DNA of 9,854 bases from Candidatus Hydrogenedentota bacterium (lineage in GTDB: Bacteria; Hydrogenedentota; Hydrogenedentia; Hydrogenedentales; SLHB01): the NCBI GenBank assembly GCA_003552765.1, contig PUOI01000102.1:1-9854 (forward strand), given 5' to 3'. Of the stretch, positions 1 to 6,987 are shown piece by piece. The notes under the pieces are model-generated. The model had not been told where the DNA came from. It did not search any database and saw nothing but the letters and a program-made list of their open reading frames with translations. Each line of letters begins with the position of its first letter. Within the stretch, counting starts at the first letter, position 1. Both the position numbers and the translations under genes were made by a program.

Positions 1-161
1 GACCCTGAGCCTTGCCCCGACACAGTAACTGGTGGCGCCGCCTCCTCCGGGGCCAAAAGAAGACACCCCACTTTCGGCGTTTATTACACATGTTTCGGCG
101 CTGAATGTCAAGAAGTATAATCGTCCCCAATCGCCAGGGGAGGCGCTGTGCGCGGCGTTCA

Positions 162-239
162 CATCCCCCGGCCCTGCTGGCCGACCCCTTGTGACGGGGG
201 AGGAGCAAGGGGGATGTTGTTCCCTGGAGCGGCCGCTTA
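162..239. repeat. Dispersed GC-rich repeat, copy A
   Basis: Bases 209-239 match 6890-6920 at 30 of 31 positions; the only difference is G at 231 versus A at 6912. Copy A has an internal inverted repeat, catccccc at 162-169 against gggggatg at 209-216, and a smaller hairpin ggcc-ctgct-ggcc at 170-182. The GACGGGGG block at 194-200 is separated from the shared core by a short insertion relative to copy B. Both copies lie between genes, as expected of a small non-coding mobile or REP-like repeat. No transposase is visible here, so the class is unknown. Confidence 0.7.
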
Positions 240-477
240 TCCTGCGGCTGGCGGGTATCTCTTGACTTGATCTGGTCCGCCGTTGATGGTATAAGCATTT
301 ACCCAGATTTCGCTAACGCCAGCCCTTCATATGCACAATGCCCCGAGGTATGTGACGCCCAGACGTTTCCATTCCTTCCCGCGCAACAATAAATACGGGA
401 GCCCTGATCTCTGTTGCTATTATTTGTTTTATAATTGTTTTTCTGAAAAATATCTTTATGGCTATATGTTTGTTCAC

Positions 478-507
478 TTGACAGAAGGCCTATTTTGAAT
501 ATATACT
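478..507 (+). promoter_or_regulatory. Sigma70-type promoter for the TetR-family gene
   Basis: A perfect -35 hexamer TTGACA lies at 478-483, and TATACT (5 of 6 to the -10 consensus) at 502-507, with an 18-bp spacer in AT-rich DNA. Transcription would start near 513-515, giving a leader of about 115 nt before the ATG at 631. This is the best promoter match I see in the window. Confidence 0.7.
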
Positions 508-516
508 GTGATAAAC

Positions 517-533
517 ACTACTCAGTAATTAGT
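517..533. promoter_or_regulatory. Candidate TetR operator (imperfect palindrome)
   Basis: The 17-bp sequence ACTACTCAGTAATTAGT is an imperfect inverted repeat: six of eight arm positions pair around a central G. It overlaps or immediately follows the predicted start of transcription, where a TetR-type repressor would block its own promoter. The size suits this family, whose operators are usually 15-20 bp palindromes. That the adjacent regulator binds here is inference from position alone. Confidence 0.3.
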
Positions 534-630
534 TTTTCGGAAGAGGGGGCGGTTCCGTTTGTGTTCGAGTCGTCGTGTGTGCCCCGCAACCTAGTGGATT
601 GCACTATGCACCGCTATACAAGGAGTGTCT

Positions 631-1239
631 ATGTCTGAAATCGCATCCCCATTTTTGGTGCGCCAGCCCAACAAGACCGAACTGCGTCTCATGGACAGCG
701 CTTTGAGTCTGTTTGCCGAGAAAGGTTTTGAGTCGACATCCGTGCGTGAAATCATTGAGCGCGCAGGCGTCACCCGGCCGGTACTGTACTACTATTTCGC
801 GAGCAAGGAAGGCTTGTTCTCCAGGCTTATCAAATCGCGCATTCAGAATAGCGCCCAACAGATCGACACCATTTGCGGCGAGGTTGAAGGCTGCGCGGCG
901 CGGCTTCGGGCTATTGCGCGGCACCTGTTTGAGCAAGCCGAGACAGAGCCCGCGGTGGTGCGGCTTACGCTTCAGCTGTTTTTCTCCCCGCCCGGACAGG
1001 GACCCGATATCGACAAGAAAGGGCTCTGGCAGGATCGCTTTGATCGGATCGAGAATGTGATTCGCCAAGGCATGGACAACGGCGATTTGAAGAAGGGTGA
1101 TTCAAAAGAGGTGGCCATGGCGTATTGCGCAATGCTGGATATGCAAGTCCTGTCGCGGTGGGGGTCGGGGCAAGAACCCTTGACGCCAGAATTTGCTGAC
1201 CGGCTGGTGAACCTTTTCTTGGAGGGGGCAGCCGTTTAG
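631..1239 (+). CDS. TetR/AcrR-family transcriptional regulator
   Basis: A 202-residue DNA-binding regulator of normal TetR size. Residues 17-63 form the classic N-terminal three-helix domain: helix 1 runs LMDSALSLFAEKGFESTSV, and the helix-turn-helix REIIERAGVTRPVLYYYF (39-56) is followed by the SKEGLFSRL stretch typical of the family. The rest is mostly helical and would form the ligand-binding and dimer domain; its ligand cannot be predicted. I chose the ATG at 631 because AAGGAG ends five bases before it; the GTG at 625 overlaps that ribosome site. The gene has its own promoter at 478-507 with a palindrome at the start site, which suggests autorepression. The next gene is on the same strand 199 bp downstream, so co-regulation is possible but unproven. 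Confidence 0.93.
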   Translation: MSEIASPFLVRQPNKTELRLMDSALSLFAEKGFESTSVREIIERAGVTRPVLYYYFASKEGLFSRLIKSRIQNSAQQIDTICGEVEGCAARLRAIARHLFEQAETEPAVVRLTLQLFFSPPGQGPDIDKKGLWQDRFDRIENVIRQGMDNGDLKKGDSKEVAMAYCAMLDMQVLSRWGSGQEPLTPEFADRLVNLFLEGAAV

Positions 1240-1438
1240 CGTTGACTTGGCGTTAGACGCCGCCTTTGTGAAGGATGGCCCCCTGGGTATTGAGCAGTTC
1301 AGAGGGGGAAGGAGGCCCCGCGGCCACGCCCGGATGCAACGCTGAGCCCCTTTTGGGGATAGTATCCAAATACGGGGTGCTTCGCCGAGCCGTGGCGCCC
1401 CGGAACAAATGGAAATCGCCATGGGTTGAACCGAGTAT

Positions 1439-2983
1439 ATGACAGCAGGACGCAACAGGCGCCGGTATAGCCAAGAAGAAGGCCGGGGCCTCCTATTCTT
1501 CGCAGTGCTTCTCTGTGCGGCAGGCGCCATTTCCAGTGGCGGCAAACTGCTTCACGAAACGTATCCTCAATACGCAGGCGTTCCTTTCAGAGGCGAACTC
1601 TGTGTCGCGCACGAAAACGCCGAACAAACCGCCGTCCATCCCTCTGGCGGGGCGGTCGATCTCCAAGCCGGGCAAACGCCCGTGTATAGGGAGACGCCCG
1701 CCTCCGCGATTCAATTCGTCAATCCTGAAGCGGTGACGCCCAGGCTGGAGGAAGGGCGGCTTTACGACGTAGTAAGGCTTCCTTTCTTGGTCGCCCTCGA
1801 AAACTATGCCATCGAGGAACAGCCTTCGCCTCTGCGGTTTCTCGAGACACGGGGGCCTGAAGGCGCCGGTCACATGCCGATCTCGCAAGGAGATCGCGTG
1901 GAATTGAACGGGAGAAGCGGGGAGGTCACGGCGATTCAGCGCTGGAGCGGGCTGATTCGCGATCCGCGCGGACAGACCATGGCGTCCATCTCCTTGCGGG
2001 AGCAGGGCACGTCCTGGAGCGACCGCATCTTTCTTACCGAGGGCGCATGGAGCACGATGGAGCCCGATACCGGCCTGTATTTGGAGTGGAAAGCGAATGA
2101 GGAAGCCGCCGCCGAACAGGCGCAGAGTCCGCTGCCGGACCTGGATGATGCGCGCTGGGGCGCGGTGGAGGGCGCGGTGGTCCACTGGTTCGGGTCGTTC
2201 TTGCCCGGCTCCGGCGTCATGCTTTCCGACGGCTCCATTGTAACCCTCCTTGCTTACGAGGAGCAGCATGGCGAACACGAGGCGCCCGCCATCCTTGTGG
2301 AAGTGGAACAGGGAGATGAGCACACCCGCGAATGGTATTACGCCAACGATTACAGCCATGGAGACGCCGTGCGGTTTGAGTATCCCGGCAAGCTTCCGCG
2401 CGCCATAGCCCTGTATCCTTGGCGGCAAGGCGCCGCGCAAGCCGCGGCGTATCGCCAGGGGGACGTGGTGGATAGCCAGCGCCTGGAAGAAGGCGGCGTG
2501 TGGCGGGTCGATGAATTTGATCTTGAGCTTCGCCTGGACCAGGTCTTGGAGGACGCCGTTCCCGTGCATCAACGCGAGTCTCCCTTCAGCGAGGCCATTA
2601 TCGAGCTGGGAGACGAGACCCTCCATCTGCGGGAGGGAGAGGCCGTGCGAATGGACGACTTGTTGCTGGAGTTTTCCACGCAAACCCCTCCACCTGTCAT
2701 GCGGTATGCGTTGCGTATCATCACTCCGGAAGACGGTGCGGACATCACGGCTGAGCTTCGCGCCGGCGAAGAAGTCCGCGTGGGCTCTTGGATTATCCGG
2801 CAAGGAGTAGTGGATCCCCTTGCCTTGGACAAGGCCTTGCTCGAAGTCGAGTACGCGCCAGATCCCACCCCCCTCTGGATTGGAGGTGGCCTGGTGGCGG
2901 CGGGGTTAACGCCGTTCCTAGGGCTCGCCGTGGGAAGCTGGAAGCGCCGCCGAAGAAGAGCCAAGTTTTCGAGGGCCGGGTAA
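1439..2983 (+). CDS. Two-TM membrane protein with ResB-like extracytoplasmic domain (putative)
   Basis: A 514-residue protein with one hydrophobic helix at each end (about 17-34 and 478-498). Both outer tails are strongly basic (RNRRR at 5-9, RRRRR near 503-507), so both termini should be cytosolic and residues about 35-477 extracytoplasmic. That part is acidic and predicted beta-rich. Two stretches resemble each other and the beta-sandwich of ResB-type cytochrome c assembly proteins: RLPFLVALENYAIE (113-126) with following text, and EFDLELRLDQVLEDAVP (359-375) through about 410. The end, VVDPLALDKALLEVEYAPDPTPLWIGGGL (457-485), resembles the ResB segment entering its last helix. The family link is from memory and tentative; the central ResB helices are missing, so haem handling should not be assumed. 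The ATG at 1439 is chosen for topology; it has no good Shine-Dalgarno. The next gene starts 94 bp on. Confidence 0.75.
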   Translation: MTAGRNRRRYSQEEGRGLLFFAVLLCAAGAISSGGKLLHETYPQYAGVPFRGELCVAHENAEQTAVHPSGGAVDLQAGQTPVYRETPASAIQFVNPEAVTPRLEEGRLYDVVRLPFLVALENYAIEEQPSPLRFLETRGPEGAGHMPISQGDRVELNGRSGEVTAIQRWSGLIRDPRGQTMASISLREQGTSWSDRIFLTEGAWSTMEPDTGLYLEWKANEEAAAEQAQSPLPDLDDARWGAVEGAVVHWFGSFLPGSGVMLSDGSIVTLLAYEEQHGEHEAPAILVEVEQGDEHTREWYYANDYSHGDAVRFEYPGKLPRAIALYPWRQGAAQAAAYRQGDVVDSQRLEEGGVWRVDEFDLELRLDQVLEDAVPVHQRESPFSEAIIELGDETLHLREGEAVRMDDLLLEFSTQTPPPVMRYALRIITPEDGADITAELRAGEEVRVGSWIIRQGVVDPLALDKALLEVEYAPDPTPLWIGGGLVAAGLTPFLGLAVGSWKRRRRRAKFSRAG

Positions 2984-3077
2984 CGCGTATCCCAGCGCTA
3001 CACGCCTCCTTTTTGCCGCCGGGCGGCAACAGCCGGGTTGTGTTCGCGGGCGGCGCGCCGGTAGACTATGGCCTCGT

Positions 3078-5330
3078 ATGACGTCACGGAACCCCATCAC
3101 AATCGCCATCCTCATACGCGCCGGGCTTGTGCTTGTGCTTCTCGCCGCCGCCGCGGGCGCGGGCCTGTGGCTTGCGGAAGTGACAGCCCCTGCCCGAAGA
3201 TTGCCCGTCAATGGCCTGCTTGACCAACAGCCCAGGCCGGAGGCGCGGGATGAGCGCGAGCCCGCCGAACCTAGTCATCCCGTGGCCGAGGCCCCGCTAG
3301 GCCTTTTCATTCGCCTCGACTCCTCGTCCGACCTGGAATTGGCGCGGCGGCAGATGGAGATGGCCACCGAGGCCGGGATCAACCGGTTCACCCTCAGCGC
3401 GCCCTTCCCATGGCCGGAACGTTCCGGCGCGCTGGACATCATGTGGGAGCGCCTGGAAATCGCCGCGGAGGTCAATCCGGATGCCGCGGTGCTGCTCTAC
3501 CTCGAACTTGACCCGCCCCGGGACTGGCTTGAGGCCCATGAGAGCGCCAAGGCCATGTACGGCGGGGATGCGCGAAGCCACGTGAGCATCGCGTCCAATG
3601 AATGGCGCGATGAACTGGAAGCCGGGTGGGAAACGTTGGGAGACGCCCTGGCGGACCATCCGATGGGCGCGCATGTCGACGGCTTCATCTTGGCGTGTTA
3701 CGACGACGGCCAGTGGCGGACCGGCGACGCGTTTGACGAGGGGGACGAGAATGCCGCCGCGTTTCGGGCTTGGCTGGAACGCCTGTACGAAAGTGACGAG
3801 GCCCTGCAAGAGGCGTGGGCGGATGAGGACGTGACCCTTGAGGACGCGAGCCCGCCCAGCCGTCCGGAAGACAATGGCGCTCCGTTCCTTGAACCGCCCG
3901 AAGACCAGCCGGTCATTGATTATCTGCGGTTCGCGTCGGAATTCCGCGCCGAACGTATTGCGGAATTCGCGGCCCTGGCCAAGACCCACGGGGGCGCCGA
4001 GCGGGATGTATTGGTTCCCTACGGCTACAGTCTCGAGCTGACCAACAACAAGGCCGGTCATTTTGGGTTGGCGCGTTTGCTGAACAGTCCCGTGGACGGA
4101 TTTGTCAGCCCGGTTTCCCAAGTGGACCGGGGCATTGGCGGAACGGGCGGGTTCATGGGACCCGTGGATAGCGTCATACGCCATGGTAAGCAATGGCATC
4201 TCATCGACGATACCCGCACGGGCATCATCCATGACCCCGATACCGGCGAGGCTAGCCGGATGGAAGGCATCCGCGCCGGCGATATCTACAATGTGCAGGC
4301 CCGCAACTTCGCCAGCGCGCTGTCTCATGGCCTGGGCCTCATGTGGGCCGATCCCGCGGGGGAGGGCGCACTGTATGACCCTCAGATGTGGGAGCGCTTT
4401 GAAGGCATGCGGGAAAGTTACGGCCGTCTGCTCGGGGCGCGCGAAACGGAAGGGAGAAGCGTGAGCGGCGCTCCAGGTCCAGGGCGCACCCAGTTGGCGG
4501 TTGTCGTTGACGAACGCAGCCGGGCCTATTACCGTGACAGCGATGGACTCAACGAGAGCCTGCTTCACGGTGCGCGGGAAGCGGCGCTCCGCTCGGGTGT
4601 CCCCGTCCAATTCGTGCTGCTGTCGGATATCCTAGAGGGGCAAGGCCCGGATGCGGCCGTCTATCTGTTCCCCAACACGTTCTACTTGCCCGAGGCGGAT
4701 CGCGAGACGCTGCACGCCTACCTTGAGGATCGCCGCGCGGCGGCCATTTGGCTCTATGCGCCGGGCTATCTCGACCCGGAACCACACGTGGACCACATCG
4801 CCGCGACCACACGGTTCGACGTGTTCTCCAGCGATGAACCCGTCTTGGGAGAACACACCTTCAAGCTATCGGGCCGGCTATTCGAGGAAGACCAAGTCAT
4901 CGGCTCGGGCCGCGAACTCGATCCCGCGTTTTATATGGAGGCGGAGGAAGGCAATGAGCTAGCCGCCTACGACGCCACCGGCGAGACCAGCATCGGCATC
5001 GCCTTTTTGGAGGGTGGCTGGACCTCGATTTATGTGGCCGATCCCTGGATATCGCCCCGTCTCTTGCGTGAACTGCTCTACCTGCTGGGGGAACACGTCT
5101 ATTTCCCCTCGTCGCCTCCTCACTTTTTCGACGCCGCCTTCTTTGGACCCGAGACCATGACGTTGCACGCCAACGCCTCGGGAGAACGGCGCATCAACCT
5201 GGGATGGGCCTTCATGGTCCGCGATTTGTTGAATCCCGCCGCCGGGTGGCCTCGGCGCAATCGGCTGGATCTTCCCATGGACACTGGCGACACCCGCATC
5301 CTCGAACTCATCCCCGCGAATGACCAATAG
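3078..5330 (+). CDS. Membrane-anchored GH42-like protein with trimerisation-type domain
   Basis: A 750-residue protein. Residues 7-33 form a membrane anchor, followed by a Pro/Glu-rich linker to about 72. A TIM-barrel-like region follows (about 73-440): GLFIRLDSSSDLELARRQM; VDGFILACYDDGQW (200-213); then AAAFRAWLERLYESDEALQEAWADEDVTLED with PPSRPE, which matches the GH42 pattern 'AFR.WL...Y.S.DALN.AWG...PPR'; DYLRFASEFRAERI (281-294); and NVQARNFASALSHGLGLMWAD (405-425). Residues 471-565 resemble the GH42 beta-galactosidase trimerisation domain (GVPVQFVLLSDIL, VYLFPNTFYL, AIWLYAPGYLDP). Related proteins, as I recall them, have Glu before Trp213 and another in the 'GK.....D.RT' stretch; here these are Gln212 and Ile376. 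The substrate is unknown and catalysis is doubtful. ATG 3078 directly precedes the anchor but lacks a Shine-Dalgarno. Confidence 0.82.
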   Translation: MTSRNPITIAILIRAGLVLVLLAAAAGAGLWLAEVTAPARRLPVNGLLDQQPRPEARDEREPAEPSHPVAEAPLGLFIRLDSSSDLELARRQMEMATEAGINRFTLSAPFPWPERSGALDIMWERLEIAAEVNPDAAVLLYLELDPPRDWLEAHESAKAMYGGDARSHVSIASNEWRDELEAGWETLGDALADHPMGAHVDGFILACYDDGQWRTGDAFDEGDENAAAFRAWLERLYESDEALQEAWADEDVTLEDASPPSRPEDNGAPFLEPPEDQPVIDYLRFASEFRAERIAEFAALAKTHGGAERDVLVPYGYSLELTNNKAGHFGLARLLNSPVDGFVSPVSQVDRGIGGTGGFMGPVDSVIRHGKQWHLIDDTRTGIIHDPDTGEASRMEGIRAGDIYNVQARNFASALSHGLGLMWADPAGEGALYDPQMWERFEGMRESYGRLLGARETEGRSVSGAPGPGRTQLAVVVDERSRAYYRDSDGLNESLLHGAREAALRSGVPVQFVLLSDILEGQGPDAAVYLFPNTFYLPEADRETLHAYLEDRRAAAIWLYAPGYLDPEPHVDHIAATTRFDVFSSDEPVLGEHTFKLSGRLFEEDQVIGSGRELDPAFYMEAEEGNELAAYDATGETSIGIAFLEGGWTSIYVADPWISPRLLRELLYLLGEHVYFPSSPPHFFDAAFFGPETMTLHANASGERRINLGWAFMVRDLLNPAAGWPRRNRLDLPMDTGDTRILELIPANDQ

Positions 5331-5378
5331 AAAAAGCCCCTCTCTCCGTCCTCGGCCAAGGACCTTTGAGAGAGGGGC
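5331..5378 (-). terminator. Intrinsic terminator shared by convergent genes
   Basis: A perfect 11-bp stem, GCCCCTCTCTC (5336-5346) with GAGAGAGGGGC (5368-5378), encloses a second 5-bp stem GTCCT/AGGAC (5348-5352 with 5359-5363). On the minus strand the stem is followed directly by five T residues (AAAAA at 5331-5335), a textbook Rho-independent terminator for the gene ending at 5426. On the plus strand it starts six bases after the stop of the GH42-like gene; the downstream T run is weak there, but the hairpin may still stop transcription. Confidence 0.85.
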
Positions 5379-5425
5379 GCACGTTTCTATTCATACGGGC
5401 TTGTGCCCGCACCATCCACTACTGG

Positions 5426-6595
5426 TTATTCAGGCTCACCGTCTTCGGGCGGAGGAGCCGGAGCCCCTTCCCCGTCTCCCGGACCGCCGGGTTCCGGACC
5501 GGGAGCATCAGGCTGTTGCTGAGGACCGCCAGGTTGCTGCTGAGGGCCGCCAGGCGCTCCTCCGGGCTGCTGGGGGCCGCCGGGCTGTTGGCCGGGCGCT
5601 CCAGGTTGCTGTTGGCCAGGTGCGCCAGGCTGCTGTTGCTGCTGCTGGGGACCGCCGGGCTGCTGACCGGGACCGCCCATGCCAGGCTGTTGGCCCATCT
5701 GCATCTGGCGGAACATCTCCCGAATTTCCATCAACCGCCGGCGATCCTCGGCCGAGTCCCGGCGTTCGTCCTCGGGAACATAGATTTCGACGGAATCCCG
5801 CGTCTCCGCAATCGGGTCCTCATCCAGTAGCAGCTCCTCGTCGTCCGGAAGCGCATCTTCATCGGGAACGGCAAAATCATCCACGGGTTCATCGATCATC
5901 GGATCGTCCGCCTCAATTTCCGGAAGGTCGAGAGGGTCTGTGTCGTCTACTTCTGGTTCGACCTCTGGGAGACCGATATCCTCCATCGGTTCGTCGAGCA
6001 TTGGGTCTTCGACGCCGGGCTCGGGGGCCATCTCAGGCTCGGGAATAGCGGGCGGCTCCGCCACATCCAGTTCGGGTTCGACTTCAGGGGCGTCAAACTC
6101 TTCAAACCTCGGCGCCATCAGCGGTCCGTCGGCTTCCGGCGTTACATCCTCTTCCGGCTCCTCACGGGTGGGCTCGGGAGGCTCCACAATGGGCTCGTCG
6201 GGCGTCACTTCCTCAATACGCTCCTCCACGCGCGCTTCAGGATCCACACGCTCCAGCCCACGGGCTTCATGCCAATCCCTCAACAGCTGTTCGCGATGAT
6301 CTGGATCGGGATGAATCCGCACATCGTCCGAGTCGACCTCGTCCCGGCGCACCGTAATGATCTCGCCGCTATCCGGTACTTGGATGTAGTAGAGGTGCTC
6401 GGACGCGCGGATGTAAACATCCTCGTGTTCAACGCCATCCGGCGTCACGATGGAATCAGCGGCAACGGCTCCCGCCCACAACATGCCGGCGGCGGCTGCC
6501 AGGGCAAGGACACGGCCCCACGTTCGCGGGCTTGCCTCGCCCGGTCTCCGTTTCTGCTTACTATCAACTGCAAATCGCATTGGTGATACCCCCAT
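5426..6595 (-). CDS. Secreted acidic protein with Gln/Gly/Pro-rich tail, function unknown
   Basis: A 389-residue protein, or 384 if the second ATG (6580) is used. A basic N-terminus and hydrophobic run (VLALAAAAGMLWAGAVAADS, 29-48) look like a signal peptide cleaved near AVA-ADS. Residues 48-111 form a small ordered module (IVTPDGVEHEDVYI, HLYYIQVP, EIITVRRDEV) of the 'DG...Y.V' beta type. Residues 118-282 are dominated by Asp, Glu and Pro with an approximate internal duplication: PEVEPELD...DPMLDEPMEDIG (170-208) against PEVEPEVD...DPMIDEPVDDF (210-241). A short charged helix (about 276-300) leads into a Gln/Gly/Pro repeat tail (301-371) and acidic end. It is likely a disordered exported protein, perhaps envelope-associated. 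It is converging with the GH42-like gene. I do not recognise the family. Confidence 0.8.
   Translation of the reverse strand: MGVSPMRFAVDSKQKRRPGEASPRTWGRVLALAAAAGMLWAGAVAADSIVTPDGVEHEDVYIRASEHLYYIQVPDSGEIITVRRDEVDSDDVRIHPDPDHREQLLRDWHEARGLERVDPEARVEERIEEVTPDEPIVEPPEPTREEPEEDVTPEADGPLMAPRFEEFDAPEVEPELDVAEPPAIPEPEMAPEPGVEDPMLDEPMEDIGLPEVEPEVDDTDPLDLPEIEADDPMIDEPVDDFAVPDEDALPDDEELLLDEDPIAETRDSVEIYVPEDERRDSAEDRRRLMEIREMFRQMQMGQQPGMGGPGQQPGGPQQQQQQPGAPGQQQPGAPGQQPGGPQQPGGAPGGPQQQPGGPQQQPDAPGPEPGGPGDGEGAPAPPPEDGEPE
5511..5690 (-). repeat. Degenerate coding repeat for Gln/Gly/Pro tail
   Basis: The DNA for residues about 302-361 of the minus-strand gene consists of degenerate units encoding PGGPQQQ, PGAPGQQ and PGQQPGG. 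On the plus strand it reads as variants of ccgccaggttgctgctg, with a short gctgctg-type triplet run near 5634-5648. The copies are imperfect and stay in frame. Such tracts can change length by slippage. Confidence 0.7.
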
Positions 6596-6657
6596 TTCTC
6601 AGGCTCGCATGCCTGTGTTGGTATTTGAGACAAACTAAACTGTGTGCCTCTCCATAA

Positions 6658-6688
6658 AGTATAACGCAAACGGCGGCGTATTCGTCAA
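6658..6688 (-). promoter_or_regulatory. Promoter for the acidic secreted protein gene
   Basis: Read on the minus strand, TTGACG (6688-6683) is a 5-of-6 match to the -35 consensus. It is followed after 19 bp by TATACT (6663-6658), or after 18 bp by TTATAC. Transcription would begin near 6650, leaving a leader of about 55 nt. The spacer is at the long end of normal. Confidence 0.55.
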
Positions 6689-6874
6689 GTTAGCGATAGC
6701 AATTCGGCATGAATGAACGATATGAGGCATCCTAATCTCCTACACTACATATCGGGCTTGCTATATGAAGTAATGCTGCTCTTTACAATGCATTGCACAT
6801 CGTAAAACCGAGCGCCATAACCCTTTCGCACGTTAATCTCCCCCCAACCGCCGGATACGGCTTTGGATTGGGGA

Positions 6875-6920
6875 ATCCCTCCCTTTGACGGGGGATGTTG
6901 TTCCCTGGAGCAGCCGCTTA
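6875..6920. repeat. Dispersed GC-rich repeat, copy B
   Basis: Bases 6890-6920 are identical to 209-239 except for one base. Upstream, a stem of atccctc (6875-6881) against the gggggat end (6890-6896) parallels the inverted repeat of copy A. The GACGGGGG block runs directly into the core, without the insertion seen in copy A. It ends about 70 bp before the glycosyltransferase start. Its ATG at 6895 adds 31 codons to the following frame, which I take to be an artefact. Confidence 0.7.
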
Positions 6921-6969
6921 CCCGGTGATTGGGGTCTCCCGTCCTTCTGGCGAAACGGTCCCCAAATCG

Positions 6970-6977
6970 TATAGAAT
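6970..6977 (+). promoter_or_regulatory. Possible -10 element before the GT39-type gene
   Basis: TATAGAAT contains overlapping -10-like hexamers TATAGA and TAGAAT (the latter 5 of 6). No good -35 lies at the right distance. If used, transcription would start only a few bases before the ATG at 6988, giving a nearly leaderless message, which would fit the lack of a Shine-Dalgarno there. Confidence 0.25.
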
Positions 6978-6987
6978 AGCGCCCGCC

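Larger units (their letters stand above)
1..630. other. Intergenic region with repeat copy and AT-rich promoter segment
   Basis: No convincing gene is visible before the TetR start. Frame 2 reads out to a stop at 26-28 and frame 1 to a stop at 118-120; either could be the tail of a gene entering from the left, but neither fragment is recognisable. Bases 120-265 are GC-rich and contain a dispersed repeat (separate entry). Bases 400-540 are markedly AT-rich compared with all coding DNA here and contain the promoter of the TetR gene. The methionine-initiated frame 32-265 is Pro/Gly-rich, crosses the repeat and has no recognisable domain, so I do not call it. Confidence 0.6.
6596..6987. other. 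Divergent intergenic region
   Basis: This 392-bp region separates the minus-strand acidic protein from the plus-strand glycosyltransferase. Bases 6640-6835 are AT-rich and hold a good minus-strand promoter, a perfect palindrome caatgcattg at 6786-6795 and a 7-bp inverted repeat (cgatatg 6718-6724, catatcg 6748-6754). Bases about 6838-6950 are GC-rich and contain repeat copy B. The minus-strand frame 6745-7128 crosses these and the next gene; it has no recognisable domain and is not called. Confidence 0.6.

Noticed and set aside
1..120. Possible C-terminal gene fragments ending at 28 (frame 2) or 120 (frame 1)
   Set aside because: Only 8 or 39 residues are visible and neither matches anything I recognise; upstream sequence is needed to decide.
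32..265. Plus-strand 77-codon open frame
   Set aside because: It is Pro/Gly-rich, without Shine-Dalgarno or domain, and runs through repeat copy A; it is best explained as a chance frame in GC-rich DNA.
625..630. GTG start two codons upstream for the TetR gene
   Set aside because: It overlaps the AAGGAG ribosome site, which is correctly spaced for the ATG at 631.
1249..1261. Small hairpin ggcgt-tag-acgcc after the TetR stop
   Set aside because: The stem is only 5 bp and no T run follows, so I do not call it a terminator.
1493..2803. Long minus-strand frame opposite the ResB-like gene
   Set aside because: It lies wholly antisense to a protein with clear membrane topology; its translation is Arg/Pro/Gly-rich with no domain.
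3013..3029. Perfect hairpin ttgccgcc-g-ggcggcaa between the ResB-like and GH42-like genes
   Set aside because: No T run follows on either strand, so it is not a convincing terminator; it could still affect expression between the two genes.
3297..4610. Long minus-strand frame opposite the GH42-like gene
   Set aside because: The plus strand has recognisable GH42 motifs throughout this interval, so this is a GC-driven antisense shadow.
5320..6048. Plus-strand 242-codon frame, Arg/Pro-rich
   Set aside because: It overlaps the end of the GH42-like gene, passes through the terminator hairpin and is antisense to the acidic protein with its signal peptide.
6895..6987. Upstream ATG extending the GT39-type protein by 31 residues
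   Set aside because: The extension starts within repeat copy B and has no membrane or domain logic; the ATG at 6988 gives a sensible short cytosolic N-terminus.
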